From an uncultured Ruminococcus sp. (GTDB taxonomy: Bacteria > Bacillota > Clostridia > Oscillospirales > Ruminococcaceae): 30,314 nucleotides of DNA. Each line of letters starts with the position of its first letter. Within the stretch, counting starts at the first letter, position 1. A program made the position numbers and the translations under genes. Under the pieces are notes generated by a model. It was given only the letters and a program-made list of their open reading frames with translations, searched no databases and was not told the DNA's origin. The DNA is taken from assembly GCA_910579955.1 (NCBI GenBank), contig CAJTWE010000029.1, positions 1 to 30,314 of the forward strand, in the 5' to 3' direction. This document shows, piece by piece, positions 8,839 through 16,490 of this stretch.

Positions 8839-9801
8839 TCAAATATACCCCAGCATTTTTAAAATGAACAGCCATATAGTTAATGTAAACGCACTCAGCA
8901 GCGTAGTCAGCATAACAGTGCAGGCAGTAATTGTACCCTTATGTCCGAAATTTTTTGCCATAACAAAGCAGCTTCCCGTGGTTGCACTTCCTAGCATTAC
9001 GAGAATAGATATGAGCTTTTCATCTCTGAATCCTAACCAAATAGAAACAGGAAGGAATATTGCACAAAAAACCACTAACTTTAAAGCTGCAACGCCAAAT
9101 GAAATAAGTGTATTTCCCTTTACATCATGAAGTTTAAATGATGCACCAAGTGCAATGAGTGAGAGAGGTGTTGCCATATTTGCAAGATATGAAACAGTTT
9201 TTGAAAATATTTCAGGCTGAGGTATTTTTAGCGTAGACCATAACAATCCTATAACGATACCTAGTATAATTGGATTTGTAAGAACTTCTTTTGCTGTTTT
9301 AATGAAAAGAGTTTTCTTGCTCTGCTTTTCGCCATTATCAGGGGAAGTTATGGAAAGTATCGTAACTGCTATAATGTTATAAAGTGGAACTGTACCTATT
9401 ATCATTAGTGCTGCCATTGTAGATGTTCCGTAAATATTGTTTACAAAAGCCATTCCAAGAACTGCCGCACTGCTGCGATAGGAAGCTTGTATTATTTCGC
9501 CACGTTCTGTTTTATTTTTATGCAAAAGAGAAAAAAGAATTGCAATAGCTATGCAGCATAAGGTTGTGCAAAGGCAAAATAATACAAGTTTTGTATCCCA
9601 TATTTCTCTGAAGTCAGCTGATGCAAGATCTTTAAATAGAAGAGCAGGTAAAAGCGCTTTGAAAACAAATTGATTAAGCTTTTTTACCGTAGGTTCATCC
9701 AAAAGGTGAATTTTGCGAAAAAACGTACCGAGTACCATTAAGAGAAAAATCGGAACAGTTGCATTAAGGCTGAATACAAGATTCTGTGTAAATGCATTCA
9801 T
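8839..9801 (-). CDS. AEC-family transporter (auxin efflux carrier-like permease)
   Basis: Integral membrane carrier of 320 aa, the usual length for bacterial AEC proteins (PF03547), which export or exchange small organic acids such as malate. The sequence shows about ten hydrophobic helices in two halves with a polar middle loop around residues 155-170 (SPDNGEKQSKK). Family-like segments include LNQFVFKALLPALLF in the N-terminal half, PIILGIVIGLLW after the loop, and TPLSLIALGASF in the C-terminal half. ATG at 9801 is preceded by AAGGAG with a 7-base gap. It is a single-gene unit with its own terminator. The substrate cannot be told from sequence, and the neighbours give no strong hint. Confidence 0.9.
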   Translation of the reverse strand: MNAFTQNLVFSLNATVPIFLLMVLGTFFRKIHLLDEPTVKKLNQFVFKALLPALLFKDLASADFREIWDTKLVLFCLCTTLCCIAIAILFSLLHKNKTERGEIIQASYRSSAAVLGMAFVNNIYGTSTMAALMIIGTVPLYNIIAVTILSITSPDNGEKQSKKTLFIKTAKEVLTNPIILGIVIGLLWSTLKIPQPEIFSKTVSYLANMATPLSLIALGASFKLHDVKGNTLISFGVAALKLVVFCAIFLPVSIWLGFRDEKLISILVMLGSATTGSCFVMAKNFGHKGTITACTVMLTTLLSAFTLTIWLFILKMLGYI

Positions 9802-9844
9802 CAGTTTTCTCCTTATCTATATCTATTGATTTTTTATCTTATTT

Positions 9845-9873
9845 ATTATAGCATCTGTTTGTTGCTTTTTTAA
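9845..9873 (-). promoter_or_regulatory. Possible promoter of the AEC permease gene
   Basis: Minus-strand TATAAT (9850-9845) is a perfect -10 hexamer, but the -35 at 17 bases is only TTAAAA. It lies 44 bases before the permease start. The -10 is convincing, the -35 weak. Confidence 0.4.
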
Positions 9874-9907
9874 GAAATAATTGTTATTTAAAATGGAGAT
9901 AAACGAC

Positions 9908-9936
9908 TTGACATTTTCAACATATAGCTTTATAAT
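9908..9936 (+). promoter_or_regulatory. Consensus promoter for the small P-loop kinase gene
   Basis: TTGACA (9908-9913), 17-base spacer, TATAAT (9931-9936): both hexamers match the sigma-A consensus exactly. Transcription should begin near 9943, leaving a leader of about 56 bases before the preferred ATG at 9999. Confidence 0.8.
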
Positions 9937-9998
9937 TGTTATATTATTAGCAGAGCAATATGCACCTAAAAAGTGAAAGAGACAGGAAATATGAATGT

Positions 9999-10490
9999 AT
10001 GAATAGAGGAAAGGTATTTTTAATATGTGGAAAGATATGTAGCGGCAAAAGCTACTATGCAGAAAAACTTTTACGTGAAAAAAACGCAGTAATATTGTCT
10101 GTTGATGAAGTGTCATTTGCACTTTTTGATGGTGAACTTGGTGAAAAACATGATGATATGACAGAGCGTATAAAGAAATATTTGTACAAAAAATCTATAG
10201 ATATTCTTAAAACAGGTACTAATGTTATTTTGGAATGGGGATTTTGGAAAAAAGCTTGGCGTAAGGCAGCGATCGAGTTCTATAAATCACACGGATTTGA
10301 ATATGAGTTTCACTATGTGGATATATCTGATAGTGATTGGGAAAAGAATATTTGCGAGAGAAACAAAAAAGTTCAAGACAGTAAAACTAATGAATATTAT
10401 CTTGATGAAGGGCTTAAACAGAAGCTAGAGGTTTTGTTTGAAAAACCTGATAAAAGTGAGATTGATGTGTGGCATTGGAATAAACGATGA
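9999..10490 (+). CDS. Small P-loop ATP-binding protein (AAA_33 / zeta-toxin-like kinase fold)
   Basis: Probable small-molecule or nucleotide kinase; substrate unknown. Residues 5-18 hold a beta strand and Walker A motif, KVFLICGKICSGKS. A conserved-looking acidic stretch follows (SVDEVSFALFDGELG), then ILEWGFWKK, which could be the Walker B-equivalent strand of this fold. Length is 163 aa, in the range of the AAA_33 family. Start: ATG 9999 is preferred because homologous folds begin a few residues before the first strand and AGGA lies 11 bases upstream. An in-frame ATG at 9960 would add 13 polar residues without a ribosome site. Two other ATGs at 9991 and 9995 open frames that stop within four codons. 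It stands alone between divergent and downstream promoters. It might belong to the zeta-toxin/chloramphenicol-phosphotransferase-like group, but no antitoxin-like partner is adjacent. Confidence 0.72.
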   Translation: MNRGKVFLICGKICSGKSYYAEKLLREKNAVILSVDEVSFALFDGELGEKHDDMTERIKKYLYKKSIDILKTGTNVILEWGFWKKAWRKAAIEFYKSHGFEYEFHYVDISDSDWEKNICERNKKVQDSKTNEYYLDEGLKQKLEVLFEKPDKSEIDVWHWNKR

Positions 10491-10518
10491 ATAAAAATGC
10501 ATATAGTTATAAATACAC

Positions 10519-10547
10519 TAGACAAAAGAGTTTGAGTGTGATATAAT
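10519..10547 (+). promoter_or_regulatory. Promoter for the phosphoglycerate mutase gene
   Basis: TAGACA (10519-10524), 17-base spacer, TATAAT (10542-10547). The expected leader is about 80 bases; it contains a weak TTAGCT/AGCTAA inverted repeat (10556-10561 with 10581-10586) and an excellent AAGGAGG ribosome site at 10621. I see no riboswitch. Confidence 0.72.
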
Positions 10548-10634
10548 GTCTGTAGTTAGCTTTTGTAATATGATTTATAGAGCTAAATAATTTTTTTCAC
10601 AGAGATGTGCTTATATATCTAAGGAGGAAAAAAG

Positions 10635-11855
10635 ATGAAATATCTTGTTGTATTATGTGATGGTATGGCTGACTATCCTATGGAGGAACTGGGAGGTAAA
10701 ACACCTCTGGAATATGCAAACGTACCAAATATGGATTCTCTTGTAAAAACTGCTAAAATTGGTCTTGTAAAGACTGTTCAGGACGGTATGAAGCCAGGCA
10801 GTGATGTGGCAAACCTTTCTGTTTTAGGCTATGACCCTATGATTTATTATACAGGACGTTCTCCGTTGGAAGCTGGAAGTATCGGTATTGATATGAAGAA
10901 AACAGACGTTTCACTTCGCTGTAATCTTGTAACTGTAAGTGACGAATCTGCATATGAGGATAAGACCTTGATTGATTACTGTGCAGATGACATTTCTACA
11001 GAAGATGCACGTGTACTTATTGAGTATATTGAAGAAAAGCTGGGCTGTGATGAATTCCGCTTCTATACAGGCGTTGCATATAGACACTGTCTTATATGGG
11101 ATAATGGCACAACAGATCTTGGCGGTTTGACTCCTCCTCACGATATTACAGGCAGACCAGTTAGAGATTATCTTCCTAATAAAATGAGTGACAACGCTAA
11201 AAAGCTTCAGGAGCTTATGGAGAAGTCATATGAACTTCTTAAGGATCATCCTATAAATAAATCAAGAATAGAAAAGGGACTAAATCCTGCAAACAGTATA
11301 TGGCTTTGGGGCGAAGGCGTTCGTGCAGATCTTGATAATTTCAAAGAGAAGTATGGACTTAAAGCATCTATGATTTCTGCTGTGGATCTTCTTAAAGGTA
11401 TAGGAAAGTTCTCAGGTATGAGCGTTGTAGAGGTTGAAGGTGCTACAGGATATATTGATACAAATTTTGAAGGTAAAGCAGCTGCTGCGATCAAGGAATT
11501 TGAAAACGGTCAGGATTTTGTATATATTCATGTTGAAGCTCCTGATGAATGCGGACATCGTGCTGAAATTCAGAATAAAGTTCGTGCTATTGAAATTATT
11601 GATGAAAAGATTATTGGCCCTGTAGTAGAAGCACTTAGAAAGATGGGTGATTTCAAGGTTATGGTAACGCCTGACCATGCTACACCGCTTTCTTTGAAGA
11701 CACATACAAATGATCCAATACCGTTTTTTATTTACGATAGTACAAAGCCTCAGAGTGGTGCTGAGTGTTTCAATGAGAAAACAGCTAAGGAATCCGGTCT
11801 TTATATTGATGAGGGCTTTACTATTATGAAGGACTTTGCCGATGCAGAAAAATAA
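10635..11855 (+). CDS. apgM: Cofactor-independent phosphoglycerate mutase, archaeal ApgM type
   Basis: Interconverts 3-phosphoglycerate and 2-phosphoglycerate in glycolysis without 2,3-bisphosphoglycerate; cytosolic metalloenzyme of the alkaline-phosphatase superfamily. The 406 aa match the ApgM length (about 400), shorter than the roughly 510 aa GpmI type. Visible motifs: YLVVLCDGMADYPM at the N-terminus (metal-binding Asp9), GGKTPLEYA, GSDVANLSVLGYDP (residues 55-68, active-site Ser region), GRSPLEAGS, and the C-terminal metal ligands in CGHRAEIQNK and TPDHATPLSLKTHTNDP. The start is well fixed by AAGGAGG seven bases upstream. Its 3' end overlaps the next gene by 14 bases, suggesting translational coupling to a membrane sensor-like protein. 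Confidence 0.95.
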   Translation: MKYLVVLCDGMADYPMEELGGKTPLEYANVPNMDSLVKTAKIGLVKTVQDGMKPGSDVANLSVLGYDPMIYYTGRSPLEAGSIGIDMKKTDVSLRCNLVTVSDESAYEDKTLIDYCADDISTEDARVLIEYIEEKLGCDEFRFYTGVAYRHCLIWDNGTTDLGGLTPPHDITGRPVRDYLPNKMSDNAKKLQELMEKSYELLKDHPINKSRIEKGLNPANSIWLWGEGVRADLDNFKEKYGLKASMISAVDLLKGIGKFSGMSVVEVEGATGYIDTNFEGKAAAAIKEFENGQDFVYIHVEAPDECGHRAEIQNKVRAIEIIDEKIIGPVVEALRKMGDFKVMVTPDHATPLSLKTHTNDPIPFFIYDSTKPQSGAECFNEKTAKESGLYIDEGFTIMKDFADAEK

Positions 11856-12837
11856 TTTTGACGCTGAACATGATAAGGCTGTTCTCAAGCGTTCGTATCG
11901 TTTTATTTTTATAGTTATGGTAATAGCCTATATTGTAATATGCACTTTATCAGTTTATGCTGTTAGCGTACTGGATAGAAATGATGTTGTTCGTCAGATA
12001 GATAAGAATGTTAATTCAATTACTACTTATCTTGAACAGGGTTTCAAGGCAGGAGAACTGGCTCAGAAAGAGTTTCTTGATGAGTACCGCACAAAAACAC
12101 GAGTTATTTCTGTTATGATACCTGATGTTGAAAAGCTGGAGGAAAACGAATCTATTCTTGAAGAAATACGTGTAGCTGTTGATGCAGAGGAAGTAAGCGT
12201 ATTTACTCATGATGGTGATATTGTAGCTACTACTGCAACATATGGTAAAAACGTTTCAATTGAATCTGTTTTTCAAGATCATATTGGGGAACTTAATTAT
12301 AATAATGCAATACTGAATAAAGATGCTGAATCACCGTATATTGCGGCAGCAGCTCAGCTTTCCGATAAGGGATACATGCTTCAAATAATGTATGATGCTG
12401 AGTCTCTAATATCTCTTATGGATGATTCTTCTATTCGTTCTATAGCTAAAAATTTCCCATTATATTCTGATGGCAAAACTGTTATTATTGATACAGAAAG
12501 CTTTACATATGTAAGCCATACTGATAAAAATAAAATAGGTGCCTCATGTTCAATAGATCCTGAAAAATTCCATAGGAACAAAAGTAAGTTTGATGAGATA
12601 CTTTCAGGCGAAAATGTAATGGTACGTTATCATAAGTATGAGAATTATATTATAGCAGCATTTGTTTCATATGATGATATTTTTAATGCAAGCTATGCCG
12701 TTTTGTGCTGGATGATTGGTGGCGGAGTTGTCATACTTACTGTAACTGCGCTTGCAATGCGTATGGCTGTAATACGTGCTGTCAAAACATATAATAGTAA
12801 AGACGACGAAGCTTTGAAAGCGGATGACAAAAAATAA
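11842..12837 (+). CDS. Two-TM membrane protein with Cache-like extracellular domain and no output domain
   Basis: Unrecognised at family level. The architecture resembles the sensor half of a receptor: short cytoplasmic N-terminus, TM1 at about 19-43, an extracytoplasmic region of about 240 residues, TM2 at about 283-306, and a charged tail of only about 25 residues. The extracellular part has strand-helix patterns of Cache/PAS-like folds (VSVFTHDGDIVATT, KTVIIDTESFTYVSHTDKNKIGAS). It lacks a HAMP, kinase, methyl-accepting or GGDEF domain. Start: ATG 11842, with AAGGA at 11829-11833 inside the mutase gene; a TTG at 11836 is in frame but badly placed. The overlap with apgM implies co-expression. 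Cache identity is inferred from pattern only. It may signal through a partner protein or have a non-signalling role. Confidence 0.7.
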   Translation: MQKNNFDAEHDKAVLKRSYRFIFIVMVIAYIVICTLSVYAVSVLDRNDVVRQIDKNVNSITTYLEQGFKAGELAQKEFLDEYRTKTRVISVMIPDVEKLEENESILEEIRVAVDAEEVSVFTHDGDIVATTATYGKNVSIESVFQDHIGELNYNNAILNKDAESPYIAAAAQLSDKGYMLQIMYDAESLISLMDDSSIRSIAKNFPLYSDGKTVIIDTESFTYVSHTDKNKIGASCSIDPEKFHRNKSKFDEILSGENVMVRYHKYENYIIAAFVSYDDIFNASYAVLCWMIGGGVVILTVTALAMRMAVIRAVKTYNSKDDEALKADDKK

Positions 12838-12849
12838 TTATAATAAAAC

Positions 12850-12886
12850 AACCGCAGGAATTTTTTAATAATCCTGCGGTTTAATG
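12850..12886. terminator. Intrinsic terminator between the sensor-like gene and pheA
   Basis: AACCGCAGGA (12850-12859) pairs with TCCTGCGGTT (12872-12881), loop of 12 bases. T-rich sequence follows on the plus strand and an interrupted T-run (TTGTTTTATT) on the minus strand, so it likely serves both convergent genes. Confidence 0.8.
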
Positions 12887-12912
12887 TTTTGTTTAATGTT
12901 TAATTTTGTATA

Positions 12913-14028
12913 TTATTTGAATGAAACAGAATTTCCAAGCAGCTTGAATTTTTTACAGCTTTTGCAAAGTTCTGTTATAAAAAGTGAAATGCTTTTATCT
13001 CTTATATTTCCTTTGAAATCTATGTAAAATACAACGTCAAAGCTGCCGTCACGTATAGGCCTGTTTTCAATTTTTACAAGGTCAATATTCTGGATGAAGA
13101 ATTTCATAAGGAGTTTACTCAGTACACCGGGAACATTAGGGAGAGTAAGCATAACTGAAATAACATCAGCTTCGGGTGATACTTCGATTTCCTTTGTTAT
13201 GCATATAAAACGTGTAAAGTTTGGCAGTACGTTAGAAATACGTGTTTTCAATATATCAAGACCTGTAAGCTGCGCACACCTTTCAGAACATATTGCAGCA
13301 ATTGGTTCATCGCTTTCAGCCACCATTCTTGCAGCTGTAGCGGTGTTGTCATAATCCTTTATTTTAAGATGGTTTTTCTTTATAAAGTCGGAACACTGAG
13401 AAAGTGCTTGCGGATGTGAGTAAACTTTTGTAATATCTTCCATTTTTGTACCGTGACGTACCGCAAGGCAATTTGCAACTTCTACTTGATTTACAGCAGT
13501 GATGAAAAAGTTGTACTTACCCATGAGATCGTATGTTTGAGTTACAGAACCAGCGGTGCTGTTGTAGACAGGCAGTATGCCGTATTCAATTTCACCAGAT
13601 TCAACAGCTTCAAATACTTGGTGAAACGATGGATAGTATATAGGTTCGTGCTCAGGGAAGAAAATCTTTGTAGCGGTTTCAGAATTTGCACCTGCACATC
13701 CCTGACAGCCTATTTTTTGGGCGCTGCTCAAGTTGGGATAAGAAAATTCATGAGCAGCCTCATCAGATGACAGCATTTGTCTTTGCAGTTGTTTGCTTAT
13801 ATCCATGATAACAGTAAACAATACTCTTACGCTGGAGCGCATATCATTTTCAGTAAGATTTTCCATCTTGTCAAGAATTTGTGCCTCACGCTCTTCCTGA
13901 AAAATGGGTAGATTATTCTCCTTTTTATATGCTGCGACTTTTTTGCAAAGCTCCATTCTGTTTTGGAAAAGGTTAAGAATTTCTCTATCAATTTGGTCTA
14001 TCTGTGTACGTATTTCATTTAAATTCAT
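12913..14028 (-). CDS. pheA: Bifunctional chorismate mutase / prephenate dehydratase with ACT domain
   Basis: Converts chorismate to prephenate and then to phenylpyruvate, the committed route to phenylalanine; cytosolic. Residues 1-85 are an AroQ-type chorismate mutase (IRTQIDQIDREILNLFQNRM, KKENNLPIFQEEREAQIL). Residues about 105-280 are the dehydratase: IGCQGCAGANSE, SHPQALSQCSDF and the TRF motif at 272-274 with the catalytic Thr. Residues about 288-365 are an ACT regulatory domain (GVLSKLL, ENRPIRDGSF), where Phe should bind for feedback inhibition. The usual PIENS motif reads PVYNS here (153-157). Length 371 aa is normal for the bifunctional enzyme. ATG 14028 has AGAGGA about 10 bases upstream. 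It is a monocistronic unit with its own promoter; I see no T-box or attenuator in the 35-base leader. Confidence 0.93.
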   Translation of the reverse strand: MNLNEIRTQIDQIDREILNLFQNRMELCKKVAAYKKENNLPIFQEEREAQILDKMENLTENDMRSSVRVLFTVIMDISKQLQRQMLSSDEAAHEFSYPNLSSAQKIGCQGCAGANSETATKIFFPEHEPIYYPSFHQVFEAVESGEIEYGILPVYNSTAGSVTQTYDLMGKYNFFITAVNQVEVANCLAVRHGTKMEDITKVYSHPQALSQCSDFIKKNHLKIKDYDNTATAARMVAESDEPIAAICSERCAQLTGLDILKTRISNVLPNFTRFICITKEIEVSPEADVISVMLTLPNVPGVLSKLLMKFFIQNIDLVKIENRPIRDGSFDVVFYIDFKGNIRDKSISLFITELCKSCKKFKLLGNSVSFK

Positions 14029-14063
14029 ATCATTATATTCCTCTCAAAATACTTGTTTTCTTT

Positions 14064-14092
14064 ATTATACACACTTTTTTTTCAGAAATCAA
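14064..14092 (-). promoter_or_regulatory. Promoter of pheA
   Basis: Minus strand TTGATT (14092-14087), 17-base spacer, TATAAT (14069-14064), about 36 bases before the start codon. Its -35 lies 21 bases from the -35 of the divergent ruvC promoter. Confidence 0.72.
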
Positions 14093-14112
14093 GATATTTT
14101 TTTGAATTGCTA

Positions 14113-14142
14113 TTGAAAATATACCATTGTTTATGATATAAT
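14113..14142 (+). promoter_or_regulatory. Promoter ahead of ruvC and the long gene run
   Basis: TTGAAA (14113-14118), 18-base spacer, TATAAT (14137-14142). The leader is about 70 bases, AT-rich and without an obvious regulatory structure. No SOS (LexA/DinR) box of the CGAAC-N4-GTTCG type is visible next to it. Confidence 0.65.
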
Positions 14143-14220
14143 AGCTATTGTGATGTGTCTTTATATAATTGTATTGAATGCTATAGATATATAAATAAAA
14201 AAATATCAGGGGGATAAAAG

Positions 14221-14736
14221 GTGCGAATATTGGGAATTGACCCCGGTTATGCAATTGTAGGCTTTGGCGTAGTGGATTACGCTGGAATGAATTTTGCACC
14301 ACTTGAATATGGTGCGATAACAACAGAAGCAGGAATTGTTTTTTCTAAAAGATTAAAAGCGATTTATGATGATCTTGATTTTCTTATAAGCCGATGGAAG
14401 CCTGATTGCATAGCTTTAGAACGTTTGTTTTTTACAAGCAATCAGAAAACAGTAATAGATGTTGCACAGGCGAGAGGCGTTATAATACTTTGTGCCGAAC
14501 AGCGAAATATTCCGCTTTTTGAATATACGCCTTTACAGGTGAAAATGGCTGTTGTAGGATATGGTAAAGCTGAAAAAAAGCAGGTAATGGATCTCACCAG
14601 AAGGATACTTCATCTTGAACAGATACCAAAACCTGATGATGCAGCTGACGCTTTGGCAATAGCTATTTGTCATGGACATTCTTTTACTGGAATGCGTTTA
14701 AATGAAACAGAAAAGAGGGCAACAAAAACAGTATGA
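14221..14736 (+). CDS. ruvC: Holliday junction resolvase RuvC
   Basis: Dimeric nuclease that cuts Holliday junctions symmetrically during recombination and fork repair. All four catalytic carboxylates are visible: Asp7 in GIDPG, Glu67 in ALERLFF, and Asp140 and Asp143 in the DDAADALAIA motif, spaced as in the family. Length 171 aa is typical. The start is GTG at 14221 with AGGGGG seven bases upstream. The stop codon overlaps the ruvA start (ATGA), giving translational coupling. It heads the ruvC-ruvA-ruvB order. Confidence 0.97.
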   Translation: MRILGIDPGYAIVGFGVVDYAGMNFAPLEYGAITTEAGIVFSKRLKAIYDDLDFLISRWKPDCIALERLFFTSNQKTVIDVAQARGVIILCAEQRNIPLFEYTPLQVKMAVVGYGKAEKKQVMDLTRRILHLEQIPKPDDAADALAIAICHGHSFTGMRLNETEKRATKTV

Positions 14737-15338
14737 TTTATAGTGTACATGGAAAACTTATTTCAAAAAACAGCGGACTTGCAATTGTTGAATGTGCAGG
14801 TGTTGGTTACGCATGCCGTACTACTCAGGTTACACTTTCAGAGATAGGTTCTGTTGGTGATGATGTAATGCTCTATACTCATTTATCTATTCGTGAAGAT
14901 GCAGCAGAGCTTTTTGGATTTGCAGATATGCAGGAGCTTCATTGCTTTGAAATGCTTACATCTGTATCTGGCGTTGGACCGAAGGCAGCACTTGCTATTT
15001 TATCAGATCTTTCTGCTGATAGATTTGCCCTTGTAGTGGCATCCGGCGACAGCAAAACTCTTACTAAAAGTAAGGGAATAGGTGCTAAAACGGCACAACG
15101 TATCGTGCTTGAGCTTAAAGATAAAATTTCTAAGGAAAATAAAGATTCTGATTGGAGCTCGCTTTCTGAGAGTGCCGTTTATGAGAATAATTCTGCTCTG
15201 GAGGATGCTGTATCTGCACTTATGGTGCTTGGATATTCACAGGAAGAGATCATGCCTTTGCTTTTACAACTTGACAAGGGTATGTCATCAGAGGAGCTTA
15301 TCAAGGAAACATTAAGGTTAATTGGAAGTAGAAGATAA
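14733..15338 (+). CDS. ruvA: Holliday junction branch migration protein RuvA
   Basis: Tetrameric protein that holds the four-way junction and loads RuvB. Residues 1-62 are the OB-fold N-terminal domain (GKLISKNSGLAIVECAGVGY, HLSIREDAAELFGF). Two helix-hairpin-helix motifs follow: LTSVSGVGPKAALAIL and LTKSKGIGAKTAQRIV, which bind the DNA backbone. The C-terminal domain, about residues 155-201 (ALMVLGYSQEE), contacts RuvB and is joined by a flexible acidic linker. Length 201 aa is normal. The start overlaps the ruvC stop by four bases, with only a weak GAGGG about 15 bases upstream, so translation probably depends on ruvC. Confidence 0.97.
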   Translation: MIYSVHGKLISKNSGLAIVECAGVGYACRTTQVTLSEIGSVGDDVMLYTHLSIREDAAELFGFADMQELHCFEMLTSVSGVGPKAALAILSDLSADRFALVVASGDSKTLTKSKGIGAKTAQRIVLELKDKISKENKDSDWSSLSESAVYENNSALEDAVSALMVLGYSQEEIMPLLLQLDKGMSSEELIKETLRLIGSRR

Positions 15339-15371
15339 ATGTTATAGCAAATCTTTAATGGAGGTGATAAA

Positions 15372-16442
15372 ATGATTGAAACAAGCGATATGTCTTTTGA
15401 ACAGAGAATGATAACCCCTGAGCATATGCCGGAGGATAGTGAGGTAGAGTTATCTTTGCGTCCTCAGTCTCTTAATGAATATATTGGTCAGGATAAGGTA
15501 AAAGAAAATATGGCGATATATATTGAAGCCGCAAAACGCCGTGGCGATGTACTTGATCATGTTTTGCTTTATGGACCTCCGGGATTGGGAAAGACTACTT
15601 TATCTGCAATTATTGCAAGAGAAATGGGTGTAAATTTACGAGTTACAACAGGCCCTGCTATCGAAAAGCCCGGCGATCTTGCAGCATTGCTTACTAATTT
15701 GCAAACGGGTGATGTCCTGTTTATTGATGAGATACACAGACTTTCAAGATCAGTAGAAGAAATACTCTATCCGGCACTTGAGGATCATGCAATTGATATT
15801 ATCATGGGCAAAGGGCCTTCTGCTCGTTCTTTGCGTATAGACCTCAATCCTTTTACACTTGTAGGAGCTACAACAAGAGCGGGTCAGCTTTCAAGTCCGC
15901 TTCGTGATCGTTTTGGAGTTATTCAAAGACTTGAGCTTTATACTCCCGAGCAGCTTACAGATATTGTACGAAGAAGCAGTATGATACTTGAAATTCCATG
16001 TTCATTAGATGGTGCAATGGAGGTTGCAAGACGTGCAAGAGGTACGCCACGTATTGCCAATCGACTTTTAAAGCGTGTACGTGACTTTGCTGATGTTATG
16101 GGAAACGGTGAAATCACTAAGGAAATTGCTATGATAGCTCTTGATCGACTTGAAATAGATGATCTGGGTCTTGATAGTAATGACAGAAGAATGCTTGAAA
16201 TGATTATAAAAGGTTATGGAGGCGGCCCTGTAGGACTGGAAACCTTGGCATCTGCTCTTGGTGAGGAAACAGTTACACTGGAGGATGTGTGTGAACCTTA
16301 TCTTATGCAGCTTGGATTCCTTTCAAGAACTCCAAGAGGAAGATGTGCTACCGACCTTGCATATGAACATCTGGGCTTTAAAAAGCCTAGCAGAGGTGAA
16401 GGTAATCATAAGACTGATTCAGGTCAAATGTCACTTATATAA
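15372..16442 (+). CDS. ruvB: Holliday junction branch migration ATPase RuvB
   Basis: Hexameric AAA+ motor that drives branch migration with RuvA. Visible: LRPQSLNEYIGQ near residue 29, Walker A GPPGLGKT (68-75), Walker B VLFIDEIHRL with Asp120-Glu121, sensor 1 LVGATTRAG, the arginine-finger region LRDRFG, and the C-terminal winged-helix segment ending near YEHLGFKKP. Length 356 aa fits, with a short polar tail. ATG 15372 follows GGAGGTGA at a good distance; the gap from ruvA is 33 bases. Together with ruvC and ruvA this is a complete RuvABC set. Confidence 0.98.
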   Translation: MIETSDMSFEQRMITPEHMPEDSEVELSLRPQSLNEYIGQDKVKENMAIYIEAAKRRGDVLDHVLLYGPPGLGKTTLSAIIAREMGVNLRVTTGPAIEKPGDLAALLTNLQTGDVLFIDEIHRLSRSVEEILYPALEDHAIDIIMGKGPSARSLRIDLNPFTLVGATTRAGQLSSPLRDRFGVIQRLELYTPEQLTDIVRRSSMILEIPCSLDGAMEVARRARGTPRIANRLLKRVRDFADVMGNGEITKEIAMIALDRLEIDDLGLDSNDRRMLEMIIKGYGGGPVGLETLASALGEETVTLEDVCEPYLMQLGFLSRTPRGRCATDLAYEHLGFKKPSRGEGNHKTDSGQMSLI

Positions 16443-16490
16443 TTATAATTTTAGTTAATATATTAAAATCATAAAGGAGTTTATTTTATT

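Noticed and set aside
9823..10122. Minus-strand frame of 99 codons over the kinase promoter
   Set aside because: Overlaps a consensus promoter and the start of the kinase gene on the other strand; composition is low-complexity and no ribosome site is seen.
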